This document shows, piece after piece, positions 55,630 to 62,613 of a stretch of 64,000 nucleotides of DNA (positions are counted from its first letter, which is position 1; the number at the start of each line of letters is the position of its first letter). Under the pieces are notes generated by a model. It searched no databases, was not told where the DNA came from, and saw only the letters and a list, made by a program, of their open reading frames with translations. The stretch comes from Anabaena azotica FACHB-119 (GTDB taxonomy: Bacteria > Cyanobacteriota > Cyanobacteriia > Cyanobacteriales > Nostocaceae). A program made the translations under genes and the position numbers. The stretch lies in assembly GCF_014697625.1 (NCBI RefSeq), contig NZ_JACJSG010000011.1, positions 62,001 to 126,000 of the forward strand. The letters run 5' to 3'.

Positions 55630-55961
55630 CTGATTATAGTGGTTAGGGTATTCAACCACTTAAAAAACCCAGAGCCGAGAGGCATCGCACCTGGAAAACT
55701 GTTCGCGCAGCGTCTCCCCTTGGGAGAAGATAGAGGGTTCTGTGCTCTAATGCCCGGCCCTGGTAAAATCTTCACTTCCCCAAGGAAGAGAAAACCAAGG
55801 TTTTGGTCGAAACAGTACGGTAGGGCATACCGGATCTGGCTTCTGCAATGGAGCAAAAGCTTGCGGACAGACCCACCTCTGGCATAATTGGGCAACTAAT
55901 TATGGTAAGTGGACTGATTGAAACAAGAATCCCATCGGCTTTTAGCCGATGGGAGTGTCAA
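55630..55961 (+). mobile_element. orphan IS200/IS605-like element A with structured RNA character
   Basis: No transposase. The 5' part has stem AGTGGTT (55638-55644)/AACCACT (55654-55660); its loop GGGT (55646-55649) complements ACCC (55667-55670), forming a pseudoknot conserved in element B (42971-43007). The 3' part has the hairpin CATAATT..AATTATG, 'TAAGTGGACTGATTGAAACA', then GAATCCC with the perfect 10-bp stem CCCATCGGCT/AGCCGATGGG (55931-55953) and GGGAGTGTCAA ending 55961. A and B share ends and module order but little interior sequence, as expected for a structured RNA. Candidate Rfam match: HEARO (IscB omega-RNA) or a TnpB right-end RNA. Confidence 0.55.
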
Positions 55962-56177
55962 AAGGTAACTTTGGCATGAATGAACGCCTACAGAGGTTAT
56001 CTGGCTAACAGCTTGCATGAACTACTCACCCCTACTTCACTTCGTGACGCTACGCGAACGTTGAGGGGTGAGTTTCTACATTCACCCCAGTAGAGTTGAG
56101 TTTTTCCCGCTATTCATCCCTACCTTGCTTCGCACCTATGTAGGGACTTTCGCGTTACGTTAAAAATGAGGTATTTT
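55962..56177. other. intergenic, palindromic repeats only
   Basis: An inverted repeat ACTCACCCCTAC...GTGAGGGGTGAGT-like (56023-56073) encloses GTGACGCTACGCGAACG. A T-rich stretch with ATTCATCCCTACC follows. No gene. Confidence 0.5.
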
Positions 56178-56870
56178 CTAGGCAATTGCAGGTAAATCTT
56201 GGTCTACGGTTATTATTCCTAAACGCGCACGAATTTCACTGAGTTGTACATTCCAAAACTGATCCCATTTTTGGGATATTAATTTACCTGGAGTATGAGA
56301 ACCTAGTCTATAGCCGCGAGCTATTTCTCTCATTAAATCATTGAATTTTGTTGGTTGATAAAGACTGATGATAACCATACCAAAACTTACTAACATCACA
56401 CTAATGGGAATTGGGGTTTGAGCTAAAACAAACGCTTGTAGCCCAATTTCTCCAATACCATCAGTATCAAATCCAGTGACTACATGATAAATATCATGAG
56501 TAGAACGCCAAAGCATTTTGAGATAGGAAATATCATCCACTACAGGAACTTTTTTGTAAAAATAAGGGTCGAAACCTCTAGCTTTCATTTCTCTGGCGTA
56601 GATATGTCCTAAAGTCCCTTCTGGGAGTTTGGCTAAGTCATCTAAATTGAAAGGTTCAGGCAACCAGCGTTCTTGGAATAAAGCGTTAACTTCGGGAATT
56701 TTTTTTAGTTCATCAACTGCTAACTGTGCCATTTCTGTTTGGTCAAGAGCATCCTCAAAGTCAAATACTGGGTCAGTATTACCATTTCTGGGTTTTAGGC
56801 TACTAGCGGCTAAAAATTCTATGTAGGCGAGGAGTCCTTTATCATTATTGTAGTTAATTATGTTATTCAT
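56178..56870 (-). CDS. Coq4 family protein
   Basis: 230 residues. The family motif HDxxH-(11)-E is exact: 'STHDIYHVVTGFDTDGIGEI' (His-Asp-Ile-Tyr-His, eleven residues, Glu). 'LPEGTLGHIYAREMKARGFD' precedes it and 'ARGYRLGSHTPGKLISQKWD' follows, both typical of Coq4. In eukaryotes Coq4 is needed for ubiquinone synthesis and binds Zn and isoprenoid; bacteria make plastoquinone or ubiquinone, and the role of cyanobacterial Coq4-like proteins is not settled. ATG 56870 has no strong Shine-Dalgarno. Monocistronic. Confidence 0.9.
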   Translation of the reverse strand: MNNIINYNNDKGLLAYIEFLAASSLKPRNGNTDPVFDFEDALDQTEMAQLAVDELKKIPEVNALFQERWLPEPFNLDDLAKLPEGTLGHIYAREMKARGFDPYFYKKVPVVDDISYLKMLWRSTHDIYHVVTGFDTDGIGEIGLQAFVLAQTPIPISVMLVSFGMVIISLYQPTKFNDLMREIARGYRLGSHTPGKLISQKWDQFWNVQLSEIRARLGIITVDQDLPAIA

Positions 56871-57020
56871 GGTGATTTTTTAGTTAAAAAGATACACAGC
56901 AACTCTAGAGAAGAATTTGTACCTCAATTTTTAGCAAGCTAATTGCCAATTGCATGAATCTTCAGAAGTATTTATGGTACTTTTGAATGTAACTTTTACT
57001 TTATAAATAACCTTTTTCAA

Positions 57021-57803
57021 TTAACTCGAAGCACTAGTATAAAATCGCAAGGCAAACCGCCAAAACCAACTGGAAACCCAAAATAATGCCACAGCCAACA
57101 CCAACGCACCAATTAACCAAGGTAACTGCACTCTACCTAACATGACTTCGGCTGGTATAGTAGTTAAAAATGTGACTGGAACGACGAAAGTGAAGAAAAA
57201 GCGGTAAGCTGCGGGGTAGGCTATCATCGGATATCTACCTGCTTCCAATAACCCTCGTAATACCTCAGTGGCGTTGTAGATTTTCACAAACCAAATGCTA
57301 GTCGCCCCTAAAATAAACCATAAACTGTAGAGAATTATCAAACCGCACAATAACGGCAAGATAGCGGGTAGGTAATTAGCGATACTTAATCCCAGGCGTT
57401 TACCTGCGTAGCCAATAATTACCCCACCAAAAATTATATCTGGGACTCCCCAAGGGGATACGGTGTGGGTGGAAAGCCAAAACTGACTGCGGATAGGCTT
57501 GAGTAGGACAAAATCTAAAGTCCCTTGTTGAACATGGTTGACGATTTTGTTGAGGTTGGGAGCGAGAAAAGTGGCAGAAAAGCCTTGCAATAAAGTAAAA
57601 ATTCCCAATACAATCAAAGCTGCGTCCCAAGACCAACCAGTAAAAGTATAGCCATTACGGTAAAACAAGAATAGTCCAAACAAACTACCAGCTAAATTAC
57701 CTAAACTACTGAGAGTAGCGATGAGGAAGTTGAGGCGATATTCCATCTCAGCTGCGATCGCCGCACTCCAAAATAGTCTTAGTACCTTCAAATATCTTTG
57801 CAT
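57021..57803 (-). CDS. ABC-2 type permease (DUF990 family)
   Basis: 260 residues with six membrane helices: MQRYLKVLRLFWSAAIAAEM, 'EYRLNFLIATLSSLGNLAGS', 'ALIVLGIFTLLQGFSATFLA', then 'NKIVNHVQQGTLDFVLLKPI', the typical cytosolic coupling region of ABC-2 permeases, and 'GTLDFVLLKPI(R/N)SQF' itself. Usually encoded with a partner permease and an ATPase; neither is adjacent, so partners must be elsewhere. Substrate unknown. Confidence 0.87.
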   Translation of the reverse strand: MQRYLKVLRLFWSAAIAAEMEYRLNFLIATLSSLGNLAGSLFGLFLFYRNGYTFTGWSWDAALIVLGIFTLLQGFSATFLAPNLNKIVNHVQQGTLDFVLLKPIRSQFWLSTHTVSPWGVPDIIFGGVIIGYAGKRLGLSIANYLPAILPLLCGLIILYSLWFILGATSIWFVKIYNATEVLRGLLEAGRYPMIAYPAAYRFFFTFVVPVTFLTTIPAEVMLGRVQLPWLIGALVLAVALFWVSSWFWRFALRFYTSASS

Positions 57804-57891
57804 CTTGCACCCGTAACCTAATTCCTGCTACTCAGTTACTTAACTCAATCTTTATCATCATAATAATTTTACTAAAATCCTTAAAGCTAAG

Positions 57892-58194
57892 ATGGCGGTT
57901 TGGTTTGGACATTCGGTATTACTATTTTAGGTTTCTTTCTTGGTAAATCTCTGCCACCAGAGCAGGTGGATAAGTATTTATTACCAATTATTGGATTAAT
58001 TATTGTAGGACTTACGCAACTGGCATATTTTTTCTGTAGGGTGTGTGACGCTCTGAAAATATTTGAACGTAGTCATGAGACTTGTAGCGTCACGCACCAA
58101 CCACCAATTGTGACACTTGCGTAAGTCCTGTATTGTTGTCTCCCTAGTGCCATCAGTAATTCATTTTATTCAAGAAAGTAAATCAGAAAATTAA
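57892..58194 (+). pseudogene. DedA-family C-terminal fragment interrupted by a repeat
   Basis: The frame reads 'DGGLVWTFGITILGFFLGKS', 'LPPEQVDKYLLPIIGLIIV', then enters the 123-bp AGGACTT element (58007-58129). Immediately after the element, 'IVVSLVPSVIHFIQESKSEN' runs to TAA 58192. Joined, this is the C-terminus of a DedA/SNARE-associated membrane protein (pattern GG..W...LG.FLG...P..VDKYL.PII..I...S..P). Upstream frames are closed by stops, so the N-terminal ~150 residues are gone. The gene is doubly dead: truncated and interrupted. Confidence 0.72.
58007..58129. repeat. AGGACTTACGCAA-TIR element (123 bp) inside DedA remnant
   Basis: Begins AGGACTTACGCAACTGGCAT and ends GACACTTGCGTAAGTCCT. 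It is an inverted copy of 23062-23183, sharing the interior AATATTTGAACGTAGTCATG. Confidence 0.88.
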
Positions 58195-58215
58195 ATAATC
58201 GAAATACAGTATCTG

Positions 58216-58271
58216 TAAGATAGGCAATGCCTACTCTATTATGGTTTTAATGGGCATTGCCTATCTTACAT
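58216..58271. repeat. 17-bp inverted repeat
   Basis: GTAAGATAGGCAATGCC and GGCATTGCCTATCTTAC face each other across about 20 bp, upstream of the DoxX gene. Member of the GGCAATGCC palindrome family seen at 2679-2720 and 54290. Confidence 0.8.
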
Positions 58272-58331
58272 AATTCAAAAATTACAGAGTGCTTTAGACT
58301 GTAAAAAAGAACAATTAAAAGGTATCTACTG

Positions 58332-58733
58332 ATGTTGCAAAAATACATCCCTTTGGTAGCTCGTTCCTTTTTGGCTGTGATTTTTATTTATGCTGGCTTA
58401 AACAAAGTGTTTAACTTTGCTGGGACAAGTGCATCTATGGCTAAAGTCGGCTTACCAATAGTAGAAGTTTTACTAGTTTTTACGATCGCCTTTCAGATTT
58501 TAGGTGCTTTATCTATTATTCTCGGCTATAAAACACAAATCGGTGCGATTCTACTGATCATTTTCATGATTCCCGCTACCATTGTGTTTCATAATCCCCT
58601 AAGTGATCCTAGTCAGTTCAATAATTTCTTCAAAAACTTATCCATTATCGGTGGACTGTTGCTGATTTTAGCCTATGGCACTGGCCCTTTGAGTTTGGAA
58701 TCACAGAGTAAGGTAGCGGAGAGTAGAGAGTAG
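58332..58733 (+). CDS. DoxX family membrane protein
   Basis: 133 residues with four helices: 'YIPLVARSFLAVIFIYAGLN' then 'KVFNFAGTSASMAKVGLP', 'VEVLLVFTIAFQILGALSII' and 'LGYKTQIGAILLIIFMIPAT', 'FFKNLSIIGGLLLILAYGTG'. The DoxX signature (R..LG.IF...G..K) and 'HNPL' loop are present. Possible role in quinone or redox homeostasis; not established. The C-terminal tail (SLESQSKVAESRE) runs into an STRR array just after the stop. Confidence 0.88.
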   Translation: MLQKYIPLVARSFLAVIFIYAGLNKVFNFAGTSASMAKVGLPIVEVLLVFTIAFQILGALSIILGYKTQIGAILLIIFMIPATIVFHNPLSDPSQFNNFFKNLSIIGGLLLILAYGTGPLSLESQSKVAESRE

Positions 58734-58734
58734 G

Positions 58735-58945
58735 GAGTGGGGGAGATGAGGGAGATGAGGGAGCAGGGGAGCAGGGGAGCAGGGGAGCAGGGGAGCAGGG
58801 GAGCAGGGGAGCAGGGGAGCAGGGGAGATAGTCTTTCCCCTTTCCCCCTTCCCCTTTCCCCTTTCCCCCTTCCCCTTTCCCCCTTCCCCCTTCCCCTTTC
58901 CCCTTTCCCCTTTCCCCCTTTCCCCTTTCCCCAGTCCCTCACAAT
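58735..58945. repeat. STRR cluster: GAGCAGGG x8 and CCCCTTT/CCCCCTT units
   Basis: 58761-58824 contains eight perfect copies of the octamer GAGCAGGG. 58838-58932 is a run of CCCCTTTCCCC/CCCTTCCCC heptamers. Long open frames here on both strands are artefacts of the repeats. Confidence 0.95.
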
Positions 58946-59818
58946 TTAAGCCGCACAACAAATAGGGGTAGGTTTCAAACCCACCCCTTCTACTTCTGAT
59001 ATTTTGCGTCCCACAGCCACTGCTACAGGCTTTAAACTAGCAACTAAATTCACCATATCTTCTAAAGATAGGGCTTGACGGGCATCAGAAACGGACTTTT
59101 CCGGTTCTGGGTGACATTCAATAATTAATCCGTCTGCACCACAAGCTACCGCCGCCTTGGCTACGGGTGCGACTAGTTCCCGTTTACCTACAGCATGGGA
59201 AGGATCGACAATGACAGGTAAGTGAGTGATTTGCTTGAGTGCTGCTACTGCACCTAAATCTAAGACATTGCGAGTATAATTATCGAAGCTGCGTATACCC
59301 CTTTCACACATTACCACATCTGGATTACCGTGGCTGACAATGTATTCCGCCGCCATGACAAATTCTTCGATTGTGGCTGCTAAACCACGTTTGAGTAGTA
59401 TGGGTTTACCTGCTTGTCCCAAGGCTTTGAGTAAGTCGAAGTTCTGCATATTGCGGCTACCCACTTGTAACATATCGGCGTGAGTGGCGATCGCTTCAAT
59501 TTGCGAAATTGACATGACTTCAGTCACAACAGGAATATTGTATTGCGATCGCACCTGGGCTAAAACCTCTAATCCTGCTTCTCCCATACCTTGGAAAGCG
59601 TAAGGAGATGTACGCGGTTTGTAAACACCACCCCGCAAAGCTTGTACAGGTGCAAATTTTAACTGTTGGGCGACAGTCTCCATTTGCTCTAAACTTTCAA
59701 CTGCACAAGGCCCGCCAATAATTACCAGTTCTTCGCCACCGAAAGCAACTGTTTTTGAGAGTCTAACAATTGTCTGGTGATGGGGATGAGACTGAGCGAC
59801 AAGTTTAGCGTTAATCAT
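58946..59818 (-). CDS. aroF: 3-deoxy-7-phosphoheptulonate (DAHP) synthase
   Basis: 290 residues. First step of the shikimate pathway: PEP + erythrose 4-phosphate to DAHP. Type I-beta (AroF/KDOPS-like) motifs are 'ELVIIGGPCAVESLEQME', 'ALRGGVYKPRTSPYAFQGMG', 'LLKRGLAATIEEFVMAAEYI', 'VMCERGIRSFDNYTRNVLDL', 'LPVIVDPSHAVGKRELVAPV' and 'ADGLIIECHPEPEKSVSDAR'. There is no ACT/ferredoxin-like or chorismate-mutase regulatory domain at the N-terminus, so allosteric control by aromatic amino acids is not expected from the protein. Control may instead come from the leader at 60053-60290. Start ATG 59818 has GGAGAATCAAACC upstream. Confidence 0.95.
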   Translation of the reverse strand: MINAKLVAQSHPHHQTIVRLSKTVAFGGEELVIIGGPCAVESLEQMETVAQQLKFAPVQALRGGVYKPRTSPYAFQGMGEAGLEVLAQVRSQYNIPVVTEVMSISQIEAIATHADMLQVGSRNMQNFDLLKALGQAGKPILLKRGLAATIEEFVMAAEYIVSHGNPDVVMCERGIRSFDNYTRNVLDLGAVAALKQITHLPVIVDPSHAVGKRELVAPVAKAAVACGADGLIIECHPEPEKSVSDARQALSLEDMVNLVASLKPVAVAVGRKISEVEGVGLKPTPICCAA

Positions 59819-60052
59819 GGTTTGATTCTCCTAGTAAATTGGGGACTGGGGACTGGGGACTGGGGACTGGGGACTGGGGACTGGGGACTGGGGAAAGGGG
59901 AAGGGGGAAAGGGGAAAGGGAAAAGACTATCTCCCCTGCTCCGTTCCCCTCTTGGGAGGGGTTAGGGGTGGGTTGCTCCCCTGCTCCTCTGCTCCCCCAC
60001 TCCCTCATCCCCCTACACCCCTACACCCCTACACCCTTACATCCCTACACCC
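59819..60052. repeat. STRR cluster between aroF and its leader, GGGGACT x7 and others
   Basis: Seven perfect GGGGACT copies (59841-59889), then GGGGAAAGG variants, a GAGGGGTTAGGGGTGGG stretch and CTACACCC repeats (60012-60050). They lie in the presumed 5' untranslated region of aroF. Confidence 0.92.
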
Positions 60053-60090
60053 CTAAAAACAAAAAAGCCCAGAACCTTTCAGTTCCGGGC
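60053..60090 (-). terminator. intrinsic terminator in the aroF leader (attenuator)
   Basis: Minus strand: GCCCGGAAC (60090-60082), loop TGAAAG, GTTCTGGGC (60075-60067), then TTTTTTGTTTTT (60066-60055). The nine-pair stem has one G-U. The competing pairing partner is 60139-60121 inside the leader frame. Confidence 0.88.
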
Positions 60091-60117
60091 GCGTATGATT
60101 TATCAGCATGACGCTAT

Positions 60118-60180
60118 CTACCCGGAACTTGCTCTGGGCCAAAAGTAAAAGCCATAAAACCAGCTAATAAAATAGGTCAT
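60118..60180 (-). CDS. aromatic leader peptide of aroF (20 aa)
   Basis: ATG 60180 to TAG 60118 encodes MTYFISWFYGFYFWPRASSG. Nine of 20 residues are aromatic (Phe 4, 8, 11, 13; Tyr 3, 9, 12; Trp 7, 14), placed before the last six codons. AGGAG lies 13 nt upstream of ATG, a rather long spacing. Codons 15-20 (minus strand GCCCAGAGCAAGTTCCGGG, 60139-60121) can pair with both arms of the downstream terminator: GTTCCGGG with CCCGGAAC (8 bp) and GCCCAGA with TCTGGGC (7 bp). This is the layout of ribosome-mediated attenuation. A ribosome stalled at scarce aromatic codons leaves this segment free and disrupts the terminator; one reaching the stop covers it. aroF follows on the same strand. Confidence 0.8.
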   Translation of the reverse strand: MTYFISWFYGFYFWPRASSG

Positions 60181-60199
60181 GAGATGAAATTTGCTCCTG

Positions 60200-60281
60200 A
60201 AAAAACAAAAACCGCAGAGTTTGCTCTGCGGTTCATCGGGCGGCTTCCATATGGAAACTTAATTCACTCCCGGTGAACCGC
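60200..60281 (-). promoter_or_regulatory. upstream stem/terminator pair in the aroF leader (candidate second attenuator or riboswitch)
   Basis: Minus strand: GCGGTTCACCGGG (60281-60269) can pair with CCCGATGAACCGC (60240-60228), 12 of 13 positions. The same AACCGC is the 5' arm of a perfect terminator, AACCGCAGAG (60233-60224 region)/CTCTGCGGTT, followed by TTTGTTTTTT (60210-60200). The two structures are mutually exclusive. A small stem around TTTCCATATGGAA (60246-60258) lies between the outer arms. No coding frame of useful length is seen here, so the sensor is unknown. Confidence 0.6.
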
Positions 60282-60745
60282 CTTACGCCAAAAATAAAAG
60301 TAGCGACTGCTGCTGAACATTTGCACGATAGTAAGCTAAATAATATATGTATACCCTATCCTAAAACAAAGATAACAGAAGAATTCTGTAGCGTCAAGAC
60401 CAGCAAGATATCTCAAAAAAACGATAAACTCAGTACAAATCTAGGAATAACAATTTGTTGCTGGTAAGCACACAAAAGGGTGTTTAGTATCAACATACAT
60501 CCCCCGATTTTGGTAACTTTTATTTTTTAGGTAATAAGTAATCAATGATAGAAAGTATTAACAAATCAAGTCAGATAATAAGCCTAAAGAGGTATTTTAT
60601 TGCACAGCTTTTCTTATAGCAGTTTTCATCTGGATAAGGTAGATAATGCTAGCCTCAGCGCTTCAGCACCTTTGTCAAGCTGTACTGCATCTAAGTAAGA
60701 AATGCTCTATATGTTCCCGAACGTTAGTCACAACCTAGTTTGATT
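60282..60745. other. intergenic between divergent aroF leader and membrane protein gene
   Basis: AT-rich, no credible gene. The aroF promoter (minus strand) should lie here; TATACATATATTATTTAGC on the minus strand near 60330-60352 could provide a -10 region. Confidence 0.45.
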
Positions 60746-61243
60746 ATGCCCAGGTCTAAACTCTTCACTAAACCTTTTGATACACATGGTGTTTATCCCT
60801 GCCCTGTCTGTCGAGTTGGTAAGATTTCTCACATATCATTGATGGAAGCAATGGGTTGTGATTTTTGCCACGAAATTTTTACTGTGAATCTAGAACAACA
60901 GCAAATCAAGATGCCTTCGCGACAACCTCCTTTGATTTGGCGCTGGAATGGTTTTAATTGGACAGAGGCTCAATTAGAAGGTGTGGAGTTGGGTTGGGGT
61001 TATGGGTTAGCTGCGATTACTTTTGTCCTGCTGCCGACAACTTTAATTGGCATTGTGGCTTATTATTTTCCACCTAGTCCCAATGACATTGTAAGTTGGT
61101 TGCCATATATTTGGACGATATTAACTTTTTTGTCGCATTTATCAATTATTATTTGGATTTTCATCGAAGTATATCAAATCCCGGTAGCTGCCTATTTACG
61201 TGCTATTGCTAATTTGAGAAATCATCAAGGGACTTCTAACTAG
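60746..61243 (+). CDS. zinc-ribbon membrane protein, cyanobacterial conserved
   Basis: 165 residues from ATG 60746 (MPRSKLFTKPFDTHGVYPCP); ATG 60740 is two codons longer. The N-terminal zinc ribbon has 'YPCPVCRVGKISHISLMEAM' and 'GCDFCHEIFTV' (CxxC...CxxC). A linker 'PPLIWRWNGFNWTEAQLEGV' follows, then two helices 'GYGLAAITFVLLPTTLIGIV' and 'YIWTILTFLSHLSIIIWIFI'. The layout is of a conserved protein of oxygenic phototrophs with unknown role. It is divergent from the aroF leader. Confidence 0.75.
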   Translation: MPRSKLFTKPFDTHGVYPCPVCRVGKISHISLMEAMGCDFCHEIFTVNLEQQQIKMPSRQPPLIWRWNGFNWTEAQLEGVELGWGYGLAAITFVLLPTTLIGIVAYYFPPSPNDIVSWLPYIWTILTFLSHLSIIIWIFIEVYQIPVAAYLRAIANLRNHQGTSN

Positions 61244-61420
61244 AAAGAGGGGGAAGGGGAAAGGGGAAAGGGGAAAGGGGAAAGGGGGAAGGGGGAAGGG
61301 GAAAGGGGAAAGGGGAAAGGGGAAAGGGGAAATTAGGGAAAAATAATTAACAACTGTCACCTGTCAACTGTCACCTGTCACCTGTCACCTGTCAACTGTA
61401 AATTTCTATAACTTAGGAGA
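61244..61420. repeat. STRR: GGGGAAA/GGGGGAA units and TGTCACC repeats
   Basis: A purine-rich run at 61250-61330 is followed by CTGTCACCTGTCAACTGTC heptamers (61355-61400). 61421-61701 shows a GCGATCGC site (61468) and AT-rich sequence without a gene. Confidence 0.9.
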
Positions 61421-61701
61421 GTGGCAACGGGTAATTTGCTCTACATTTAAATCAAAATGAGTACGGCGATCGCTCGGCGGGTGTGGATAAATATATAAAA
61501 TGTAGTATCTTAGACGTTGCCAGCAAAAAAGTTATTGATAGACTGATTCTGCTGCGATAGGCTTATATAATGTCTGAGTGCTAATTTTTTTCTGTAGTAT
61601 CCCAACTATGTAAACGATACTATGGAATTGCCCAGTCCCTATTGGTAAATATGGAGGGCTATATCTCTCATAACTAAGTTGATTCTCCACTAAAACATCT
61701 T

Positions 61702-62424
61702 ATGAGCGAGCTGGAGCGGTATTATAGGGTATTGGAATTGGAACCAGGGGCCACCCTTGAGGAAGTTAACCAAGCGTATAAAGATTTGGTGTTTGTGTGG
61801 CATCCTGACCGACTTCCCAAAGATAATACCCGCTTGCAACAAAAGGCGCAAGACAAACTCAAAGCAATTAACGAGGCTCGTGAAAAGTTGCGCTCTTTAA
61901 ATGGTAATGGCAATGGTAACGAGCATAGCAATGGCAATAATGGTAATGGCAGTTCCAATACCAATACCAATGGCAATGGTAAGCAGCACCACAATTACCA
62001 TCATGCTCCAAGGCAACCGAGAAAATCATACCAAGAAACCCATCAGCCACAGAAACAAAATCCTGACTTGAGTGGTAAAGATTTCAGTCGGGCAAATTTA
62101 AGCAACAAGGATTTATCGGGCAGAAATCTCAGTTACGCTAATTTAAGCGGCGCAAATCTCAGTGATACTTTTATGCACAAAGTAATTCTCCGGGGTGCTG
62201 ACTTATCAGAGGCGAATTTATTTAGAGCTAATTTACTCTTAGCTGACTTAAGAGAAGCCAATTTACGCTCGGCTAACTTAATTGGTGCGGATCTCAGTGG
62301 CGCTGACTTGCGGGGAGCAGACTTAACAGGAGCGCGGATTCGTTCAGGCGATCGCTTACTGGTAAAATTAATAGGCGCAAATTTAAGCGGTGCAATTATG
62401 CCTGATGGGGCGGTGCATAGTTAG
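61702..62424 (+). CDS. J-domain protein with C-terminal pentapeptide repeats
   Basis: 240 residues. The N-terminal DnaJ domain (about 4-66) has the intact HPD motif in 'VFVWHPDRLPKDNTRLQQKA'. An Asn/Gly/Ser low-complexity linker (about 70-100, NGNGN runs encoded by AATGGTAATGGC repeats) and a His/Gln-rich stretch follow, then a pentapeptide-repeat beta-helix (about 120-235): A(D/N)LSG, 'ANLSNKDLSGRNLSYANLSG', 'ADLREANLRSANLIGADLSG'. It would recruit DnaK to whatever the beta-helix binds. Such fusions are recurrent in cyanobacteria; the target is unknown. ATG 61702 without an obvious ribosome site. Confidence 0.92.
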   Translation: MSELERYYRVLELEPGATLEEVNQAYKDLVFVWHPDRLPKDNTRLQQKAQDKLKAINEAREKLRSLNGNGNGNEHSNGNNGNGSSNTNTNGNGKQHHNYHHAPRQPRKSYQETHQPQKQNPDLSGKDFSRANLSNKDLSGRNLSYANLSGANLSDTFMHKVILRGADLSEANLFRANLLLADLREANLRSANLIGADLSGADLRGADLTGARIRSGDRLLVKLIGANLSGAIMPDGAVHS

Positions 62425-62613
62425 TTGACAGTTGACAGTTGACTGAGGAGGTGAATCAGCAACAAGCACTCAAAGCAAGCTTTTAGATGCACATTTTTCA
62501 GCTAATCAAGCTAAAAGCTTTGGTAAAAGCTGTCTATAGCTTACTTAATTGTAGTTAAATGATAATTGTTGATTGTCAACCGTTAACCGTCAACCGTCAA
62601 CCGTCAACAAAAT
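62425..62613. repeat. spacer with GTTGACA and GTCAACC heptamers
   Basis: GTTGACAGTTGACAGTTGACTG follows the pentapeptide gene directly; CCGTCAACCGTCAACCGTCAAC is at 62584-62607, just before the next start. No gene. Confidence 0.85.

Noticed and set aside
55605..55895. 96- and 82-residue frames on both strands over element A
   Set aside because: They fall within the presumed structured RNA element, have no ribosome sites and resemble no protein.
58673..58961. Gly/Lys/Glu- and Pro/Leu-rich frames on both strands over the STRR block, also at 59777-60111
   Set aside because: Low-complexity translations of heptamer/octamer arrays; not genes.
60200..60281. Identification of the upstream leader stem as a glutamine riboswitch (glnA / downstream-peptide motif)
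   Set aside because: Some short similarities (GUUCACC, GGAAG, CCGA.GAAC) exist, but the internal stem arrangement does not fit the consensus as I remember it. Left as an unnamed switch.
60273..60467. 64-residue plus-strand frame in the aroF leader region
   Set aside because: No ribosome site, unremarkable composition, and it overlaps the structured minus-strand leader. Likely chance.
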